Positions 1 to 9,206 of a stretch of 51,756 nucleotides of DNA are shown here, one piece after another (positions within the stretch are counted from its first letter, which is position 1; every line of letters begins with the position of its first letter). Both the position numbers and the translations under genes were made by a program. Source of the DNA: Nitrospira sp. (lineage in GTDB: Bacteria; Nitrospirota; Nitrospiria; Nitrospirales; Nitrospiraceae); contig JAHBWO010000009.1 in the NCBI GenBank assembly GCA_019636945.1, positions 1 through 51,756 on the forward strand. The letters are read 5' to 3'. The notes beneath the pieces are model-generated. The model saw nothing but the letters and a program-made list of their open reading frames with translations, ran no database searches and was not told the origin of the DNA.

Positions 1-1600
1 TCTCGAACTCCAATTTATGACCGAGTATGTTCGGGTGAATCAGCACCACGACCGTGCCGCCATATCGGGCAATCTGCTTCGCCAACACCAGAGCTTGCGG
101 GATACGTTCTCCCATCGGCGGCAATTCCTCGTCTTCAATGGTGACGGGAAATTCGAAGATGTCGACTTCTGACTCTGACAAACGGTCATAGGTCAGCTGG
201 TACGGCAAGTGCGTCAATGAATTGTTCGCCGTCGCCGCGGAACTATAGCGAAACCCGGTTGCCACCAAAGCTTGTGGCAGACTGAACGGATTCGAGAGCT
301 CACCGGGCCGGAATGATACCATCGCACGGCCGCCGCCCAACCGATCGATGAGAAATTTGCTCACGCGCAGTTCACCAAGAATCGTCGCGCCGAATGCCTT
401 CGAGCGGGTTTTCACAAATGGACGGTAACCGGGGTACTGCTCCTCTCCTGTCCCCATGGGAAACGTGTTGAATGAGGCAGAGTGCGCAACGGTGTGGCTG
501 GCTAACTCCATACCAAGGTCGGCCAATCTGGCAAGATGTCGTACCCCTTGTTCATCGAAAAAGATGTCGTCGTTATAATCCCGGATGTATTTCGCCTGAA
601 TAAAGTAGGTTCCGGTCAGTCCCTTGCTTCGTTCAAACTCTGCATAGCCCACCGCATTCGCCATGGACTGCGTAAAATCGACATCGTGCGTGAACATGAC
701 GGAAAGCGATTTCCCGGACGGCACCGTGCCGATCGTCACCGCATTCGGCTCTCCCGTTTGGTACATTCCTTTCAGCAAGCGGAGCCAGACATCCAATGTT
801 GGATCGAATTGATTGTCAAAGCTCGTTGTGAATCCATCAGTACGGTTGTTATAGCCTTTCAGCAACAGGGCGCCGAGATCGATGCCGACGGCATAGGCAT
901 GCCCCCTGTCATAGTCCTTCGACGTCACAGCCACCGACCCGTCAGAATAACTGCCGAGCGCTCCCCTGGCCTGCCTATAGCTGTAGGTTCCGACGGAGTT
1001 TTCCTGCTTGCCGTTTAGTTTGGTCGCCCATTCGGCTGGGTCGGTCATCCGTTCCATAAGAGGATGCGCACGATTCCAACGGATCTCTTGATTGTGCAAC
1101 GCCTCCGCCACGTCCGAATAGCCAAAGACTTCTTCGAGTCCCCCACCCAATACCTGGGTGGCGATCAAGGTGCCGCCATGACGCGGAACGGCGGCCAACG
1201 CGCGAATCGCCTCACGCGAAAATGATGTTCCCGTAATCGTTGGATAGACCAGAATGACCCGATGTTTGAGGGCCTCCCGATAATCCCGCGTCACGACAAA
1301 CGGCACACCGATGGATTTCAGCCCATGCGCCAATCCCAACCAGTTTGATCGCTCCTCTGTCAGTAACAGGGCTAATCGACTTGGACCCCCGATAGCATAG
1401 GCCTGAGGAGATGAGAGACCGGAGGGGACGACAACCGTCTTCTCCGTCGGTCCCGCGAGACCTTGGAAGACAAACACGTCTTTTGAATCCAGTGTTGGTG
1501 GCTCAACCTCAGTGAACTGGACGTGAAACCATCCCGCGAGACCCAAGAGGGAGCAGGTAATCGCTCCAAACACCATTGGACCATAGAGTGGCTTTGTCAT
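1..1600 (-). CDS. Polysaccharide deacetylase (NodB-like) family protein, 3' end cut by window edge
   Basis: An open frame runs from an ATG at 1600 to the left window edge without a stop (533 codons visible), so the C-terminus is missing. It begins with a short charged segment and one hydrophobic helix (about residues 9-27), suggesting a membrane-anchored or exported protein. The N-terminal 290 residues are of unclear fold. NodB deacetylase motifs follow: His-Asp-Val-Asp at 304-307 (catalytic Asp and metal Asp), His-Thr-Val-Ala-His at 369-373 (metal histidines), and an Arg-Pro-Gly motif near 431. This family removes acetyl groups from polysaccharides, usually in the envelope or in exopolysaccharide maturation. 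The substrate cannot be told. The preceding gene on the same strand ends about 260 bp upstream. Confidence 0.8.
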   Translation of the reverse strand, partial: MTKPLYGPMVFGAITCSLLGLAGWFHVQFTEVEPPTLDSKDVFVFQGLAGPTEKTVVVPSGLSSPQAYAIGGPSRLALLLTEERSNWLGLAHGLKSIGVPFVVTRDYREALKHRVILVYPTITGTSFSREAIRALAAVPRHGGTLIATQVLGGGLEEVFGYSDVAEALHNQEIRWNRAHPLMERMTDPAEWATKLNGKQENSVGTYSYRQARGALGSYSDGSVAVTSKDYDRGHAYAVGIDLGALLLKGYNNRTDGFTTSFDNQFDPTLDVWLRLLKGMYQTGEPNAVTIGTVPSGKSLSVMFTHDVDFTQSMANAVGYAEFERSKGLTGTYFIQAKYIRDYNDDIFFDEQGVRHLARLADLGMELASHTVAHSASFNTFPMGTGEEQYPGYRPFVKTRSKAFGATILGELRVSKFLIDRLGGGRAMVSFRPGELSNPFSLPQALVATGFRYSSAATANNSLTHLPYQLTYDRLSESEVDIFEFPVTIEDEELPPMGERIPQALVLAKQIARYGGTVVVLIHPNILGHKLEFE

Positions 1601-1698
1601 TAGTTTGATCAAGAAGGGATGCGGATAGATGATCAACCAAGGCATGTCCTTGGTCGCATTGTCCATCCGGCCATACGAATCACGGACGGATCCTCTGT

Positions 1699-1824
1699 CT
1701 ATTTCGGCACGGCCAGGGGAATCTTGAGCTGGAGTTCACCAGGAACGGACAAGCACAGATCACGTAACGTCAGTGCGATGGCAATGAGACGGAGAAACAC
1801 CACGCATGGAAAAAACAGCGCCAA
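1699..1824 (-). CDS. Possible small hydrophobic protein (41 aa), doubtful
   Basis: The roughly 260-bp spacer between the DUF72 gene and the deacetylase holds a minus-strand frame that reads through a very hydrophobic stretch (Leu-Ala-Leu-Phe-Phe start, then Ile-Ala-Ile-Ala-Leu) and ends with TAG at 1701. It would need a TTG start at 1824, with a GAGAGG purine run about 9 nt upstream. It could equally be the 3' remnant of a lost membrane gene or chance coding potential. No family was recognised. Confidence 0.2.
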   Translation of the reverse strand: MALFFPCVVFLRLIAIALTLRDLCLSVPGELQLKIPLAVPK

Positions 1825-1860
1825 CTGAACAGGCCTCTCACACCCGACTGACCCTGCAAC

Positions 1861-2745
1861 TTACAACATCTCCACGAGCGCTTGAATCGTTTTGGGCGCG
1901 TTACCCTCACTTCGATTGTTCACTAGGACATAGGCCGGTTTGGCTTGGCTGGTCGATTGTTGAATAAGCGCCACAGTGTCTCTACGCATCTCCGGGAGTT
2001 CCGAGACAATTTTGGTATAGGGCGCTGCCCGTTTCTTGGCGTCCGCATAACTCATTTTGAGCGGCGTGAGCAGGCGGAGCACGGTGAATGGAGCTGTGAA
2101 CGTCTGCTGCATCCGTTTGTGCTGTTCCGCTAATGCAGGCATGTAGGACCAATGGTTGTACACGTGCGCCACGCCGTACGCTTCCAGCACCTTCCGATAC
2201 TCAGGTCCAAGGAGGCCGGCGTTACGGATTTCAACCGCGTATTTGAACTCGGTCGGAAGCTGGCTAAAGAACGTGTCGAGTCGAGAGGTAAACTCTCCCA
2301 CAGATAGATCGTGACGTTGAAACTCAAATAAAAACGGGCCTGCGCGGTTCTGGAACTGGGCTTCTCTAAATGGAGCCAGCACCAGATCTTTGAAGAGCTG
2401 TGCATCGAGGAAACGAGGATTCGGCTTGCCGGCCTTTACTCCATACCGTGGATGCGGGGCGAACACAGGCACCGTGATGTCTTCCCAGACCTTGAAACAC
2501 ATCTCCCTGTGCTCAGGCATCTGATCGCAGTAGGCACGAAGCTGCTGACTCGTCGGTGGCCGGTAGAACGTGGAATCATTGCCGACGGTAAGGAAAAGCG
2601 GTGAGCCGTTGCGCAGAAACTGCCAGTACTCGGTCAAACAGTGCTTGGTAAACGTCCCCTTGGGGTAGTCCCTGAAATAGACCTGGCCTTTCCACCCCTC
2701 GTAGGTCCAAGTCGAGGTACCGAATCTGACGAGCGGGGGAACCAT
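1861..2745 (-). CDS. DUF72 (YecE-like) domain protein
   Basis: This 294-residue protein has the typical DUF72 opening: a beta strand with Gly-Thr-Ser-Thr-Trp-Thr-Tyr-Glu-Gly-Trp at residues 9-18. The internal Phe-Lys-Val-Trp-Glu-Asp segment and the Leu-Phe-Glu-Phe-Gln stretch are also family-like. Members adopt a TIM-barrel-like fold. Biochemical function is unsettled in general, so none is assigned here. Length is slightly above the usual 240-280. It is monocistronic in appearance; the next gene on the strand starts about 260 bp downstream, and the divergent nqr operon lies on the other side. Confidence 0.85.
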   Translation of the reverse strand: MVPPLVRFGTSTWTYEGWKGQVYFRDYPKGTFTKHCLTEYWQFLRNGSPLFLTVGNDSTFYRPPTSQQLRAYCDQMPEHREMCFKVWEDITVPVFAPHPRYGVKAGKPNPRFLDAQLFKDLVLAPFREAQFQNRAGPFLFEFQRHDLSVGEFTSRLDTFFSQLPTEFKYAVEIRNAGLLGPEYRKVLEAYGVAHVYNHWSYMPALAEQHKRMQQTFTAPFTVLRLLTPLKMSYADAKKRAAPYTKIVSELPEMRRDTVALIQQSTSQAKPAYVLVNNRSEGNAPKTIQALVEML

Positions 2746-2841
2746 GTCCGGAAGGCAGTGTAGTACTGGGAGGTCAGAGGATCAAGGTGAAGTCCTAGCC
2801 CTCATCGTTCACGACGGTTCGCCACCTAACTGCCGGGGATA

Positions 2842-2910
2842 GTTTCAAGTTTCAGGTTCCAAGTTTCTGGACAACCTAAAACATGAAACCCCAAACCCGA
2901 AACCGTCGAT
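2842..2910 (+). repeat. Interspersed AT/GT-rich repeat, copy A
   Basis: The stretch is made of GTTTCAAG / GGTTCCAAG / GGACAACCT / GAAACC units. The same order of units is found in inverted orientation at about 12229-12289, with the shared core GGTTCCAAGTTTC-GGACAACCT differing at a few positions. The two copies lie on either side of the nqr-nhaD module. Short intergenic repeats of this flavour are common in Nitrospira genomes (recalled, not searched). No coding potential. Confidence 0.65.
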
Positions 2911-2932
2911 CCAGACGACCCCAATTGAAGGC

Positions 2933-2962
2933 TTGACATCACGATGTCCAAACAGTTGTACT
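2933..2962 (+). promoter_or_regulatory. Possible sigma-70 promoter for the nqr operon
   Basis: TTGACA at 2933-2938 is followed after 17-18 bp by TTGTAC/TGTACT (2956-2962). The -35 is perfect but the -10 is poor. It lies about 140 bp before the nqrA start, the only promoter-like element in this gap that points into the operon. Confidence 0.3.
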
Positions 2963-3099
2963 ACGGCACCTTCGCCCTGATTGTATACAGCCCCTTTTAC
3001 GTATGGCCGGGCTCATGATTGACGAAAAGGACAGGCTCATCCTGCAGCGCACACAATACATCAGCTCCTAACCATCGCGGGTTGACCCATTAGGACAAC

Positions 3100-4479
3100 G
3101 TGACTGTCATCGCATCTACCATGATGATCAGAATAAAAAAAGGGCTGGATGTGCCGATCAGCGGAAAGCCGGAGCAGCTGGTCCATCTTGCCAAACCCGT
3201 CCGCCATGTCGGCGTGTTCGGCGTGGATCATGTCGATCTCAAGCCCGCCATGTTGGTCGCCGAGGGGGACAAGGTCAAGCTCGGTCAAGCCCTGTTCGAA
3301 CACAAGAAGTTACCCGGTGTACGCATCACGGCCCCTGGTGCCGGCACGGTGAGGGCGATCCATCGTGGAGCGCAACGCCTCCTCCAGTCGGTCGTCATCC
3401 GGCTTGACGACACCGAAGACGAAGAGACCTTTGCATCTTACCCTGTCGACCAACTGGTCGGCTTGACCGAAGCGCAGGTGGTGGAGAATCTCCTGGCATC
3501 GGGTCTGTGGGTAGCGTTACGCACACGTCCCTACAGCAAGATCGCCGATCCGACCACTCGTCCGGCGGCCATCTTCGTGACCGCGATGGACAGCAACCCG
3601 CTGGCCGCCGATCCTATTGCCATTATTACCGCAGAAACTGAGGCATTCGGCCACGGCCTGACGGTGCTGTCGTGCCTTGGCAGCATGCCTCTGTGGGTGT
3701 GCAAGTCACCTGCTGCTGAACTGCCGTTGCCACAAGGTCTCACCCGCGTACGTCAGGCGAGTTTCGAAGGCCCGCACCCAGCCGGTCTACCGGGGACCCA
3801 CATCCATTTTCTCGAACCCGTAGATGCCAATAAAGTTGTCTGGCACCTCAACTACCAAGAGGTAATCGCGATCGGCAAACTGTTTACCAATGGCCGCCTA
3901 TCGACTCGCCGCATCGTCGCGCTAGGCGGGCCGCGAGTCAAACAGCCACGTCTGTTGCAGACCAGGCTCGGCGCTTGTATCCAGGAGTTGCTTGAGGATG
4001 AGGTGCAAGATGGCGAGAATCGCATCATCTCCGGCTCGGTGTTGTCGGGGCGTCACGCAGCCGGCTGGTCGTCCTATCTGGGGCGCTATCACCTTCAGAT
4101 ATCCGTGATTCCGGAAGGGGTCGAACGAACGTTCATGGGCTGGTTCACGCCCGGGCGGAACACCTTCTCCCAGAGCAACGTCATGCTGTCGAGTCTCTTC
4201 CGTCACCGCAAGGAAGAGTTTGAGATGACCACCGGCCTCAACGGAGGTTTACGCGCCATGGTGCCCTTCGGCAACTTCGAAGAGATCATGCCGCTGGACA
4301 TCCTCCCGACGCAGTTGCTGCGCTACTTGATGGTGGGTGACACCGACATGGCGCAACAATTGGGCTGCATGGAACTGGACGAGGAAGACCTCGCCCTATG
4401 CTCCTTCGTGTGTGTCGGCAAGAACGACTACGGCCCGGTGCTGCGGAACGTGCTGAGCCAGATTGAGAAAGAAGGCTGA
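3100..4479 (+). CDS. nqrA: Na+-translocating NADH:quinone reductase subunit A
   Basis: NqrA is the peripheral cytoplasmic subunit of Na+-NQR, the complex that oxidises NADH, reduces ubiquinone-type quinones and pumps Na+. The protein shows the family N-terminus [11 protein letters not shown]. It then has a Pro-Gly-Ala-Gly-Thr-Val motif in the RnfC/NqrA barrel-sandwich region and a C-terminal Cys-Ser-Phe-Val-Cys-Val-Gly. A GTG start at 3100 has a close AGGA 4 nt upstream. ATG codons at 3121/3124 would give the usual 451-452-residue family length and begin exactly at the conserved N-terminus, so the true start is uncertain. The stop overlaps the nqrB ATG by one base, indicating translational coupling. 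Confidence 0.95.
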   Translation: MTVIASTMMIRIKKGLDVPISGKPEQLVHLAKPVRHVGVFGVDHVDLKPAMLVAEGDKVKLGQALFEHKKLPGVRITAPGAGTVRAIHRGAQRLLQSVVIRLDDTEDEETFASYPVDQLVGLTEAQVVENLLASGLWVALRTRPYSKIADPTTRPAAIFVTAMDSNPLAADPIAIITAETEAFGHGLTVLSCLGSMPLWVCKSPAAELPLPQGLTRVRQASFEGPHPAGLPGTHIHFLEPVDANKVVWHLNYQEVIAIGKLFTNGRLSTRRIVALGGPRVKQPRLLQTRLGACIQELLEDEVQDGENRIISGSVLSGRHAAGWSSYLGRYHLQISVIPEGVERTFMGWFTPGRNTFSQSNVMLSSLFRHRKEEFEMTTGLNGGLRAMVPFGNFEEIMPLDILPTQLLRYLMVGDTDMAQQLGCMELDEEDLALCSFVCVGKNDYGPVLRNVLSQIEKEG

Positions 4480-5693
4480 TGGCAGGTATGAAACGCTATC
4501 TCGATCGTCTCAGGCCCTTGTTTGCTAAGGAGGGCCGGTATGAGAAGTACTACCCCGTGTTTGAGATGGTCGATGGGTTTTTCTATTCCTCTCCCGAAAC
4601 CACACACCACGCACCGCATGTGCGGGACGGCATCGATCTGAAACGATTGATGGTGTACGTGGTGGTGGCGTTGATTCCCTGCATCCTGTGGAGCTGGTTC
4701 AACACCGGCTATCAGGCCAATCTGGCCCTCGCAAAAATGGGTATGGCCAAGACAGGCTGGCGGTACGACCTGCTGGCGGGGCTCCATATCGGGTTTGATG
4801 CCGGCAGCATTCTGGCCAATACGGTCCATGGCTTCTTGTATTTTCTACCGATCTATCTGACGACTTTAATCGTCGGCGGTATCTGGGAAACGGTCTTCTC
4901 CACGGTGCGCCAAAAAGAGATCAATGAAGGTTTCCTGGTCACCTCCATGCTCTTCACGCTGACGCTGCCACCCGATATGCCGCTCTGGATGGTGGCCATC
5001 GGAATTACCTTCGGCGTGGTCCTCGGCAAAGAGATCTTCGGCGGGACCGGCAAGAATTTTCTCAATCCCGCTCTGACCGCGCGAGCGTTTCTGTTTTTCG
5101 CCTATCCCGCTGAAATTTCCGGTGACCGCGTGTGGGTAGCAGTCGACGGCTATTCCGGCGCGACCGCACTCAGCCTGGGAAAAGTCGGGGGCGTTGAGGA
5201 AATCATCAAAGGAGGCACGACCTGGTGGAATGCCTTTATCGGCCTGATGCCGGGCTCTATGGGAGAAACCTCCACCCTCGCCTGTCTGCTCGGCGCGGCG
5301 TTCCTGATCTATACCGGAGTCGGGTCCTGGCGCATTATCGTTGGATGCTTTCTAGGGATGGTCGGGGCCTCGCTCCTGTTCAATGTGATCGGCAGCGAGA
5401 CCAATCCCATGGTGGCGATGCCCTGGTACTGGCACCTGGTGCTGGGTGGGTTTGCCTTCGGCGCGGTCTTCATGGCCACCGACCCGGTGTCGGCCGCCAT
5501 GACGAGTGCGGGGCGCTGGGTGTTCGGCATTCTGATCGGAGCCATGAGCGTGCTGATCCGCGTGGCGAATCCCGCGTTTCCGGAAGGTGTGATGCTCACG
5601 ATTTTGTTCGCCAACGTGTTTGCGCCCCTCATCGATTATGCGGTCGTCCAGCTCAATATCCGACGGAGGCTCCGCCGCCATGTCCGCGCCTGA
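4479..5693 (+). CDS. nqrB: Na+-translocating NADH:quinone reductase subunit B
   Basis: NqrB is the large integral membrane subunit (404 residues, about ten hydrophobic segments) that carries a covalent FMN and forms part of the Na+ path. The flavinylation motif Asp-Gly-Tyr-Ser-Gly-Ala-Thr is present, with acceptor Thr229; this matches the D-x2-S-G-A-T signature recognised by ApbE, which is encoded downstream. The family segment Lys-Asn-Phe-Leu-Asn-Pro-Ala-Leu-Thr-Ala-Arg-Ala-Phe is at 192-204. It overlaps nqrA by 1 nt and nqrC by 14 nt. Confidence 0.96.
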   Translation: MAGMKRYLDRLRPLFAKEGRYEKYYPVFEMVDGFFYSSPETTHHAPHVRDGIDLKRLMVYVVVALIPCILWSWFNTGYQANLALAKMGMAKTGWRYDLLAGLHIGFDAGSILANTVHGFLYFLPIYLTTLIVGGIWETVFSTVRQKEINEGFLVTSMLFTLTLPPDMPLWMVAIGITFGVVLGKEIFGGTGKNFLNPALTARAFLFFAYPAEISGDRVWVAVDGYSGATALSLGKVGGVEEIIKGGTTWWNAFIGLMPGSMGETSTLACLLGAAFLIYTGVGSWRIIVGCFLGMVGASLLFNVIGSETNPMVAMPWYWHLVLGGFAFGAVFMATDPVSAAMTSAGRWVFGILIGAMSVLIRVANPAFPEGVMLTILFANVFAPLIDYAVVQLNIRRRLRRHVRA

Positions 5694-6489
5694 ATCAGAT
5701 TCCGCTGTATCCGCTGCGCCGGTTGAGAGTGCGCGCAGGACGCTACTGGTGACGCTGGTCCTCTGTCTGGTCTGCTCCGTGGTGGTGGCCGGTGCGGCGG
5801 TGCTCCTTCGACCGATTCAGGAGACGAATCAGAAGGCCGACCTCATACGGAATGTGATTGCGGTCTCCGGCCTCCTTAAGGAGGGGCTGACGGAAGAACA
5901 AGCACTCAAACGGATTGACGCCCGTATGATTGAACTGGCGACCGGTGACGAGGTGAAGGGGATCGATCCTGACACCTTTAATATCATCAAGGCCGGAAAG
6001 GATCCCGAGATCTCCACCGAACTCACCCGCCGAGAGGATGTGGCGGGGATCAGGCGAGAACCACGCTATCTGCCGATCTATCGAATCGTCGGCGCCAACG
6101 GTGAGTTCAAGAAACTGATTCTGCCGGTCTACGGCTACGGGCTCTGGTCCACGATGTACGGATTTCTCGCATTGGAGGAGGATCTGCGAACGGTGCAGGG
6201 CCTCCGCTTCTATCAGCATGCCGAAACCCCAGGACTTGGTGGAGAGATCGACAATCCCAAGTGGCGCGCCCAATGGGCGGGTAAAGTCCTCTTCGACGAG
6301 AACTGGAAGGTTCAGATTGAGGTGACGAAAGTCGCGGTTGACAGTTCCTCTCCCGAAGGTCACCATCAGGTTGACGCCCTCGCCGGCGCCACCATCACCT
6401 CGCGAGGGGTGGAGAATACGCTGAAGTTCTGGCTGAGCGACAAGGGGTACGGGCCGTATCTGTCCCGTTTGCGACAGGAAAGGAGCTAA
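5680..6489 (+). CDS. nqrC: Na+-translocating NADH:quinone reductase subunit C
   Basis: NqrC has one N-terminal membrane helix (about 21-43) and a periplasmic FMN-binding domain. The covalent FMN site Asp-Ala-Leu-Ala-Gly-Ala-Thr is at 232-238 (acceptor Thr238), followed by Ile-Thr-Ser-Arg-Gly. Another family feature is Glu-Thr-Pro-Gly-Leu-Gly-Gly (182-188). The ATG at 5680 was chosen because a CGGAGG ribosome-binding site lies 11 nt upstream inside nqrB; an upstream in-frame ATG at 5620 would add a serine-rich tail encoded by overlapping nqrB. 269 residues, normal for the family. Confidence 0.95.
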   Translation: MSAPESDSAVSAAPVESARRTLLVTLVLCLVCSVVVAGAAVLLRPIQETNQKADLIRNVIAVSGLLKEGLTEEQALKRIDARMIELATGDEVKGIDPDTFNIIKAGKDPEISTELTRREDVAGIRREPRYLPIYRIVGANGEFKKLILPVYGYGLWSTMYGFLALEEDLRTVQGLRFYQHAETPGLGGEIDNPKWRAQWAGKVLFDENWKVQIEVTKVAVDSSSPEGHHQVDALAGATITSRGVENTLKFWLSDKGYGPYLSRLRQERS

Positions 6490-6494
6490 CGCTC

Positions 6495-7160
6495 ATGTCG
6501 TACCAACACAAAAAGATCATTTTCGAACCGATCGTCGACAATAACCCGGTCATCCTCCAGGTCCTCGGGATTTGCTCGGCACTAGCCGTGACATCCAAAC
6601 TCTCGACGACCATCACGATGTGCATCGCACTGACTGTCGTCACCGCCTTCTCCAACGCCGCCATCAGTCTGGTCCGCAATCATACTCCGAGCAGCATCCG
6701 CATCATCGTCCAAATGACCATCATTTCGTCGCTGGTCATCGTCACCGATCAGTTCATCAAAGCCCATGCGTTCAGTATCAGCAAGGACCTGTCGGTCTTC
6801 GTCGGGCTGATTATCACCAACTGTATCGTCATGGGGCGCGCGGAAGCCTATGCGATGAAACACCCCCCGTTCCCCAGCTTCCTCGATGGCCTTGGCAACG
6901 GCCTCGGCTATAGCGCGCTCTTGATGGTCGTCGGAGTCATACGCGAGCTCTTTGGCTCGGGTTCCTTGTTCGGATATCCGATTCTCCCGCTTGATCGGGA
7001 TGGCGGGTGGTATGTGCCAAACGGCTTGTTGCTCCTGCCTCCGAGCGCGTTCTTCCTGATCGGCATGATCATTTGGGTGGTGCGGTCCTGGAAACCGGCG
7101 CAAGTGGAGCAACCTGAATACAAGATCTATCACGCGCCTCGGCCGGAGGTGGCTTCATAA
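6495..7160 (+). CDS. nqrD: Na+-translocating NADH:quinone reductase subunit D
   Basis: This is an integral membrane subunit with about six hydrophobic helices (221 residues). Cys27 (in Leu-Gly-Ile-Cys-Ser) and a second Cys in Thr-Asn-Cys-Ile-Val-Met-Gly-Arg match the cysteines that, with the NqrE pair, hold the intramembrane iron centre. AAAGGAG lies about 10 nt before the ATG. The stop overlaps the nqrE start (TAATGG). In the operon it follows nqrC by 5 nt. Confidence 0.96.
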   Translation: MSYQHKKIIFEPIVDNNPVILQVLGICSALAVTSKLSTTITMCIALTVVTAFSNAAISLVRNHTPSSIRIIVQMTIISSLVIVTDQFIKAHAFSISKDLSVFVGLIITNCIVMGRAEAYAMKHPPFPSFLDGLGNGLGYSALLMVVGVIRELFGSGSLFGYPILPLDRDGGWYVPNGLLLLPPSAFFLIGMIIWVVRSWKPAQVEQPEYKIYHAPRPEVAS

Positions 7161-7765
7161 TGGACCTCGTCAATCTGTTCATCAAAGCAGTCTTCGTCGA
7201 GAATCTGGCGCTGACGTTTTTCCTCGGCATGTGCACGTTCCTAGCCGTCTCGAAAAAAATCGGCACCGCGCTCGGACTCGGTATCGCGGTGATCGTCGTC
7301 CAAAGCCTGACCATCCCGATCAATAATCTGATCTACCAATTCCTGATCAAGGATCGCGCGCTGGCATGGGCGGGGCTCCCTGAGATCAGTCTGGATTTCC
7401 TTGGACTCATCACCTACATCAGCGTCATTGCGGCGGTCGTCCAGGTCCTGGAAATGTTTCTCGATCGATATGTCCCGTCACTGTACAACTCGCTGGGGAT
7501 CTTTTTGCCGCTGATTACCGTCAACTGTGCCATTCTTGGAGGCTGCCTGTTTATGGTCGAACGGGACTATAACTTCAGCGAGAGCGTCACTTACGGGGTG
7601 GCCTCAGGTGTCGGGTGGGCGCTCGCGATCGTCGCGATGGCGGGCGTACGAGAGAAGCTCAAGTATTCCGACATCCCCGAAGGGTTGCAGGGACTGGGCG
7701 TCACGTTCATCACTGCGGGATTGATGGCCCTTGGGTTCATGGCCTTTTCAGGAATTCAACTCTAG
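7160..7765 (+). CDS. nqrE: Na+-translocating NADH:quinone reductase subunit E
   Basis: This is a 201-residue integral membrane partner of NqrD, with the inverted topology expected for the D/E pair. Cys25 (Leu-Gly-Met-Cys-Thr) and a second Cys in Val-Asn-Cys-Ala-Ile-Leu-Gly-Gly supply its share of the iron-centre ligands. The C-terminal [16 protein letters not shown] segment is typical. Unlike most nqr operons, the next gene (nqrF) is 214 bp away because a hairpin repeat lies between them. Confidence 0.96.
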   Translation: MDLVNLFIKAVFVENLALTFFLGMCTFLAVSKKIGTALGLGIAVIVVQSLTIPINNLIYQFLIKDRALAWAGLPEISLDFLGLITYISVIAAVVQVLEMFLDRYVPSLYNSLGIFLPLITVNCAILGGCLFMVERDYNFSESVTYGVASGVGWALAIVAMAGVREKLKYSDIPEGLQGLGVTFITAGLMALGFMAFSGIQL

Positions 7766-7841
7766 CAGGTTGCAGAAGCACTCTTTTGACCAGGTAGCAC
7801 GACGCGATGACTGAGTGTCTTACCCTGATTCAAGAACACAC

Positions 7842-7966
7842 GCAGGATGCTCAAAAAGGCCGCCGGCAAGGCCGCAGTGAGCGAAGAGGCGAAGCATACT
7901 CTGCACCGTATGTTGAGTCTCTGAGCGATGCGAGAACGACGGCGGCGAGCTTTTTCAGCATCCTGC
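7842..7966. repeat. MITE-like hairpin element inserted between nqrE and nqrF
   Basis: The 125-bp element has terminal inverted repeats GCAGGATGCT(C/G)AAAAAG at both ends, further partly complementary arms, and a central CATAC-8 nt-GTATG hairpin. It contains no ORF. The nqrF ribosome-binding site begins almost immediately after its right end. Elements with this terminal sequence are, to my recollection, scattered in Nitrospira genomes, but I saw no second full copy in this window. As RNA it would fold into a long imperfect stem inside the polycistronic nqr message and could affect processing or relative NqrF levels. Confidence 0.75.
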
Positions 7967-7979
7967 TAAGAGGACGCGT

Positions 7980-9200
7980 ATGATTGAGATCCTCCTAGGA
8001 GTCGGTGTCTTCACCGGGTTCGTCCTCCTTCTGGCCGTCTTCATTCTGAGTGCGCGCTCGAAACTCGTGGCCAGCGGCAATGTCACGATCACGATCAACG
8101 ACAAGAAATCCATCGAGACGCCGATCGGAGGAAAACTGCTCGGTGCGCTGGGCGACGCCAAGATTTTTATCAGTTCGGCCTGCGGTGGCGGCGGGACGTG
8201 CGGCGTGTGCCGGGTCAAGGTCTTCGAAGGAGGTGGGGTCATTCTGCCGACCGAAACCTCGCATATCAACAAGCGTGAGGCGCGCGAGGGCTACCGTCTC
8301 TCCTGTCAGGTGGCGGTCAAGCAGAACATGAAGATCGAAGTTCCGGATGAGGTCTTCGGGGTCAAGAAATGGGAATGTACCGTGCGCTCCAACCACAATG
8401 TGGCCACCTTCATCAAAGAACTGGTCCTGGAGCTTCCACAGGATGAATATGTCGATTTCCGTGCCGGAGGGTACATCCAGATTTTTTGCCCTCCGTATAA
8501 GCACTCATTCAAGGACTTTGATATCGAGGAGCGATTTCGCAGCGACTGGGACCGGCTGAATCTCTGGGACCTTGTGTCCAAGGTCAATGAGCCCCTCGAG
8601 CGTGCCTACTCCATGGCCAATTACCCGGAAGAACGTGGCATCATTATGCTCAATATTCGCATTGCCACGCCTCCCCCGCGCACGCAAAACCTGCCTCCGG
8701 GTAAAATGTCGTCCTACCTGTTTGGACTGAAGCCGGGTGACAAGGTCACCATCTCCGGACCGTTCGGCGAGTTCTTTGCGCGTGACACCGACAACGAGAT
8801 GGTGTTCATCGGCGGTGGTGCCGGAATGGCGCCCATGCGGTCGCACATTTTCGATCAGCTGGGTCGCCTCAAGACCACTCGCAAGATGTCCTTTTGGTAT
8901 GGGGCTCGATCGAAGCGCGAGATGTTCTATGTCGACGATTTCAACAAGCTGGCTGCCGAGCACGACAACTTCACCTGGCATGTCGCCCTGTCCGACGCGC
9001 TCCCGGAAGACGCCTGGACCGGCTACACCGGATTTATCCATAACGTGCTCCATAATGAGTATCTCAAGACTCATCCGGCGCCTGAGGACTGTGAGTACTA
9101 CCTCTGCGGACCGCCGATGATGAATGCCGCCGTGATCAAGATGCTATTGGACCTGGGCGTCGAGCGGGACAACATCATGCTCGATGACTTCGGAGGATGA
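7980..9200 (+). CDS. nqrF: Na+-translocating NADH:quinone reductase subunit F
   Basis: NqrF is the NADH-oxidising entry subunit: an N-terminal membrane anchor (about 3-24), a 2Fe-2S ferredoxin domain with Cys68, Cys74, Cys77 and Cys109, an FAD domain (Arg-Ala-Tyr-Ser-Met-Ala-Asn-Tyr) and an NADH domain ([10 protein letters not shown]; C-terminal Tyr-Leu-Cys-Gly-Pro-Pro-Met-Met). 406 residues, full length. GAGGA 7 nt before the ATG is a good ribosome-binding site, placed directly downstream of the hairpin repeat. apbE follows after 6 nt. Confidence 0.97.
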   Translation: MIEILLGVGVFTGFVLLLAVFILSARSKLVASGNVTITINDKKSIETPIGGKLLGALGDAKIFISSACGGGGTCGVCRVKVFEGGGVILPTETSHINKREAREGYRLSCQVAVKQNMKIEVPDEVFGVKKWECTVRSNHNVATFIKELVLELPQDEYVDFRAGGYIQIFCPPYKHSFKDFDIEERFRSDWDRLNLWDLVSKVNEPLERAYSMANYPEERGIIMLNIRIATPPPRTQNLPPGKMSSYLFGLKPGDKVTISGPFGEFFARDTDNEMVFIGGGAGMAPMRSHIFDQLGRLKTTRKMSFWYGARSKREMFYVDDFNKLAAEHDNFTWHVALSDALPEDAWTGYTGFIHNVLHNEYLKTHPAPEDCEYYLCGPPMMNAAVIKMLLDLGVERDNIMLDDFGG

Positions 9201-9206
9201 CCATCC

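Larger units (their letters stand above)
2746..3099. other. Intergenic region upstream of nqrA
   Basis: No convincing gene was seen. It contains an interspersed repeat copy (2842-2910) and a possible promoter for the nqr operon. Two tiny overlapping frames (ATG 2944, 24 codons; ATG 3018, 18 codons) exist but show no family features. Confidence 0.5.

Noticed and set aside
536-1018. Plus-strand open frame opposite the deacetylase
   Set aside because: The minus frame carries the NodB motifs continuously through this region.
2944-3071. Two overlapping mini-ORFs (24 and 18 codons) before nqrA, the second reminiscent of an Lrp/AsnC N-terminus
   Set aside because: Too short, no ribosome-binding site and no continuation of a helix-turn-helix domain; probably chance.
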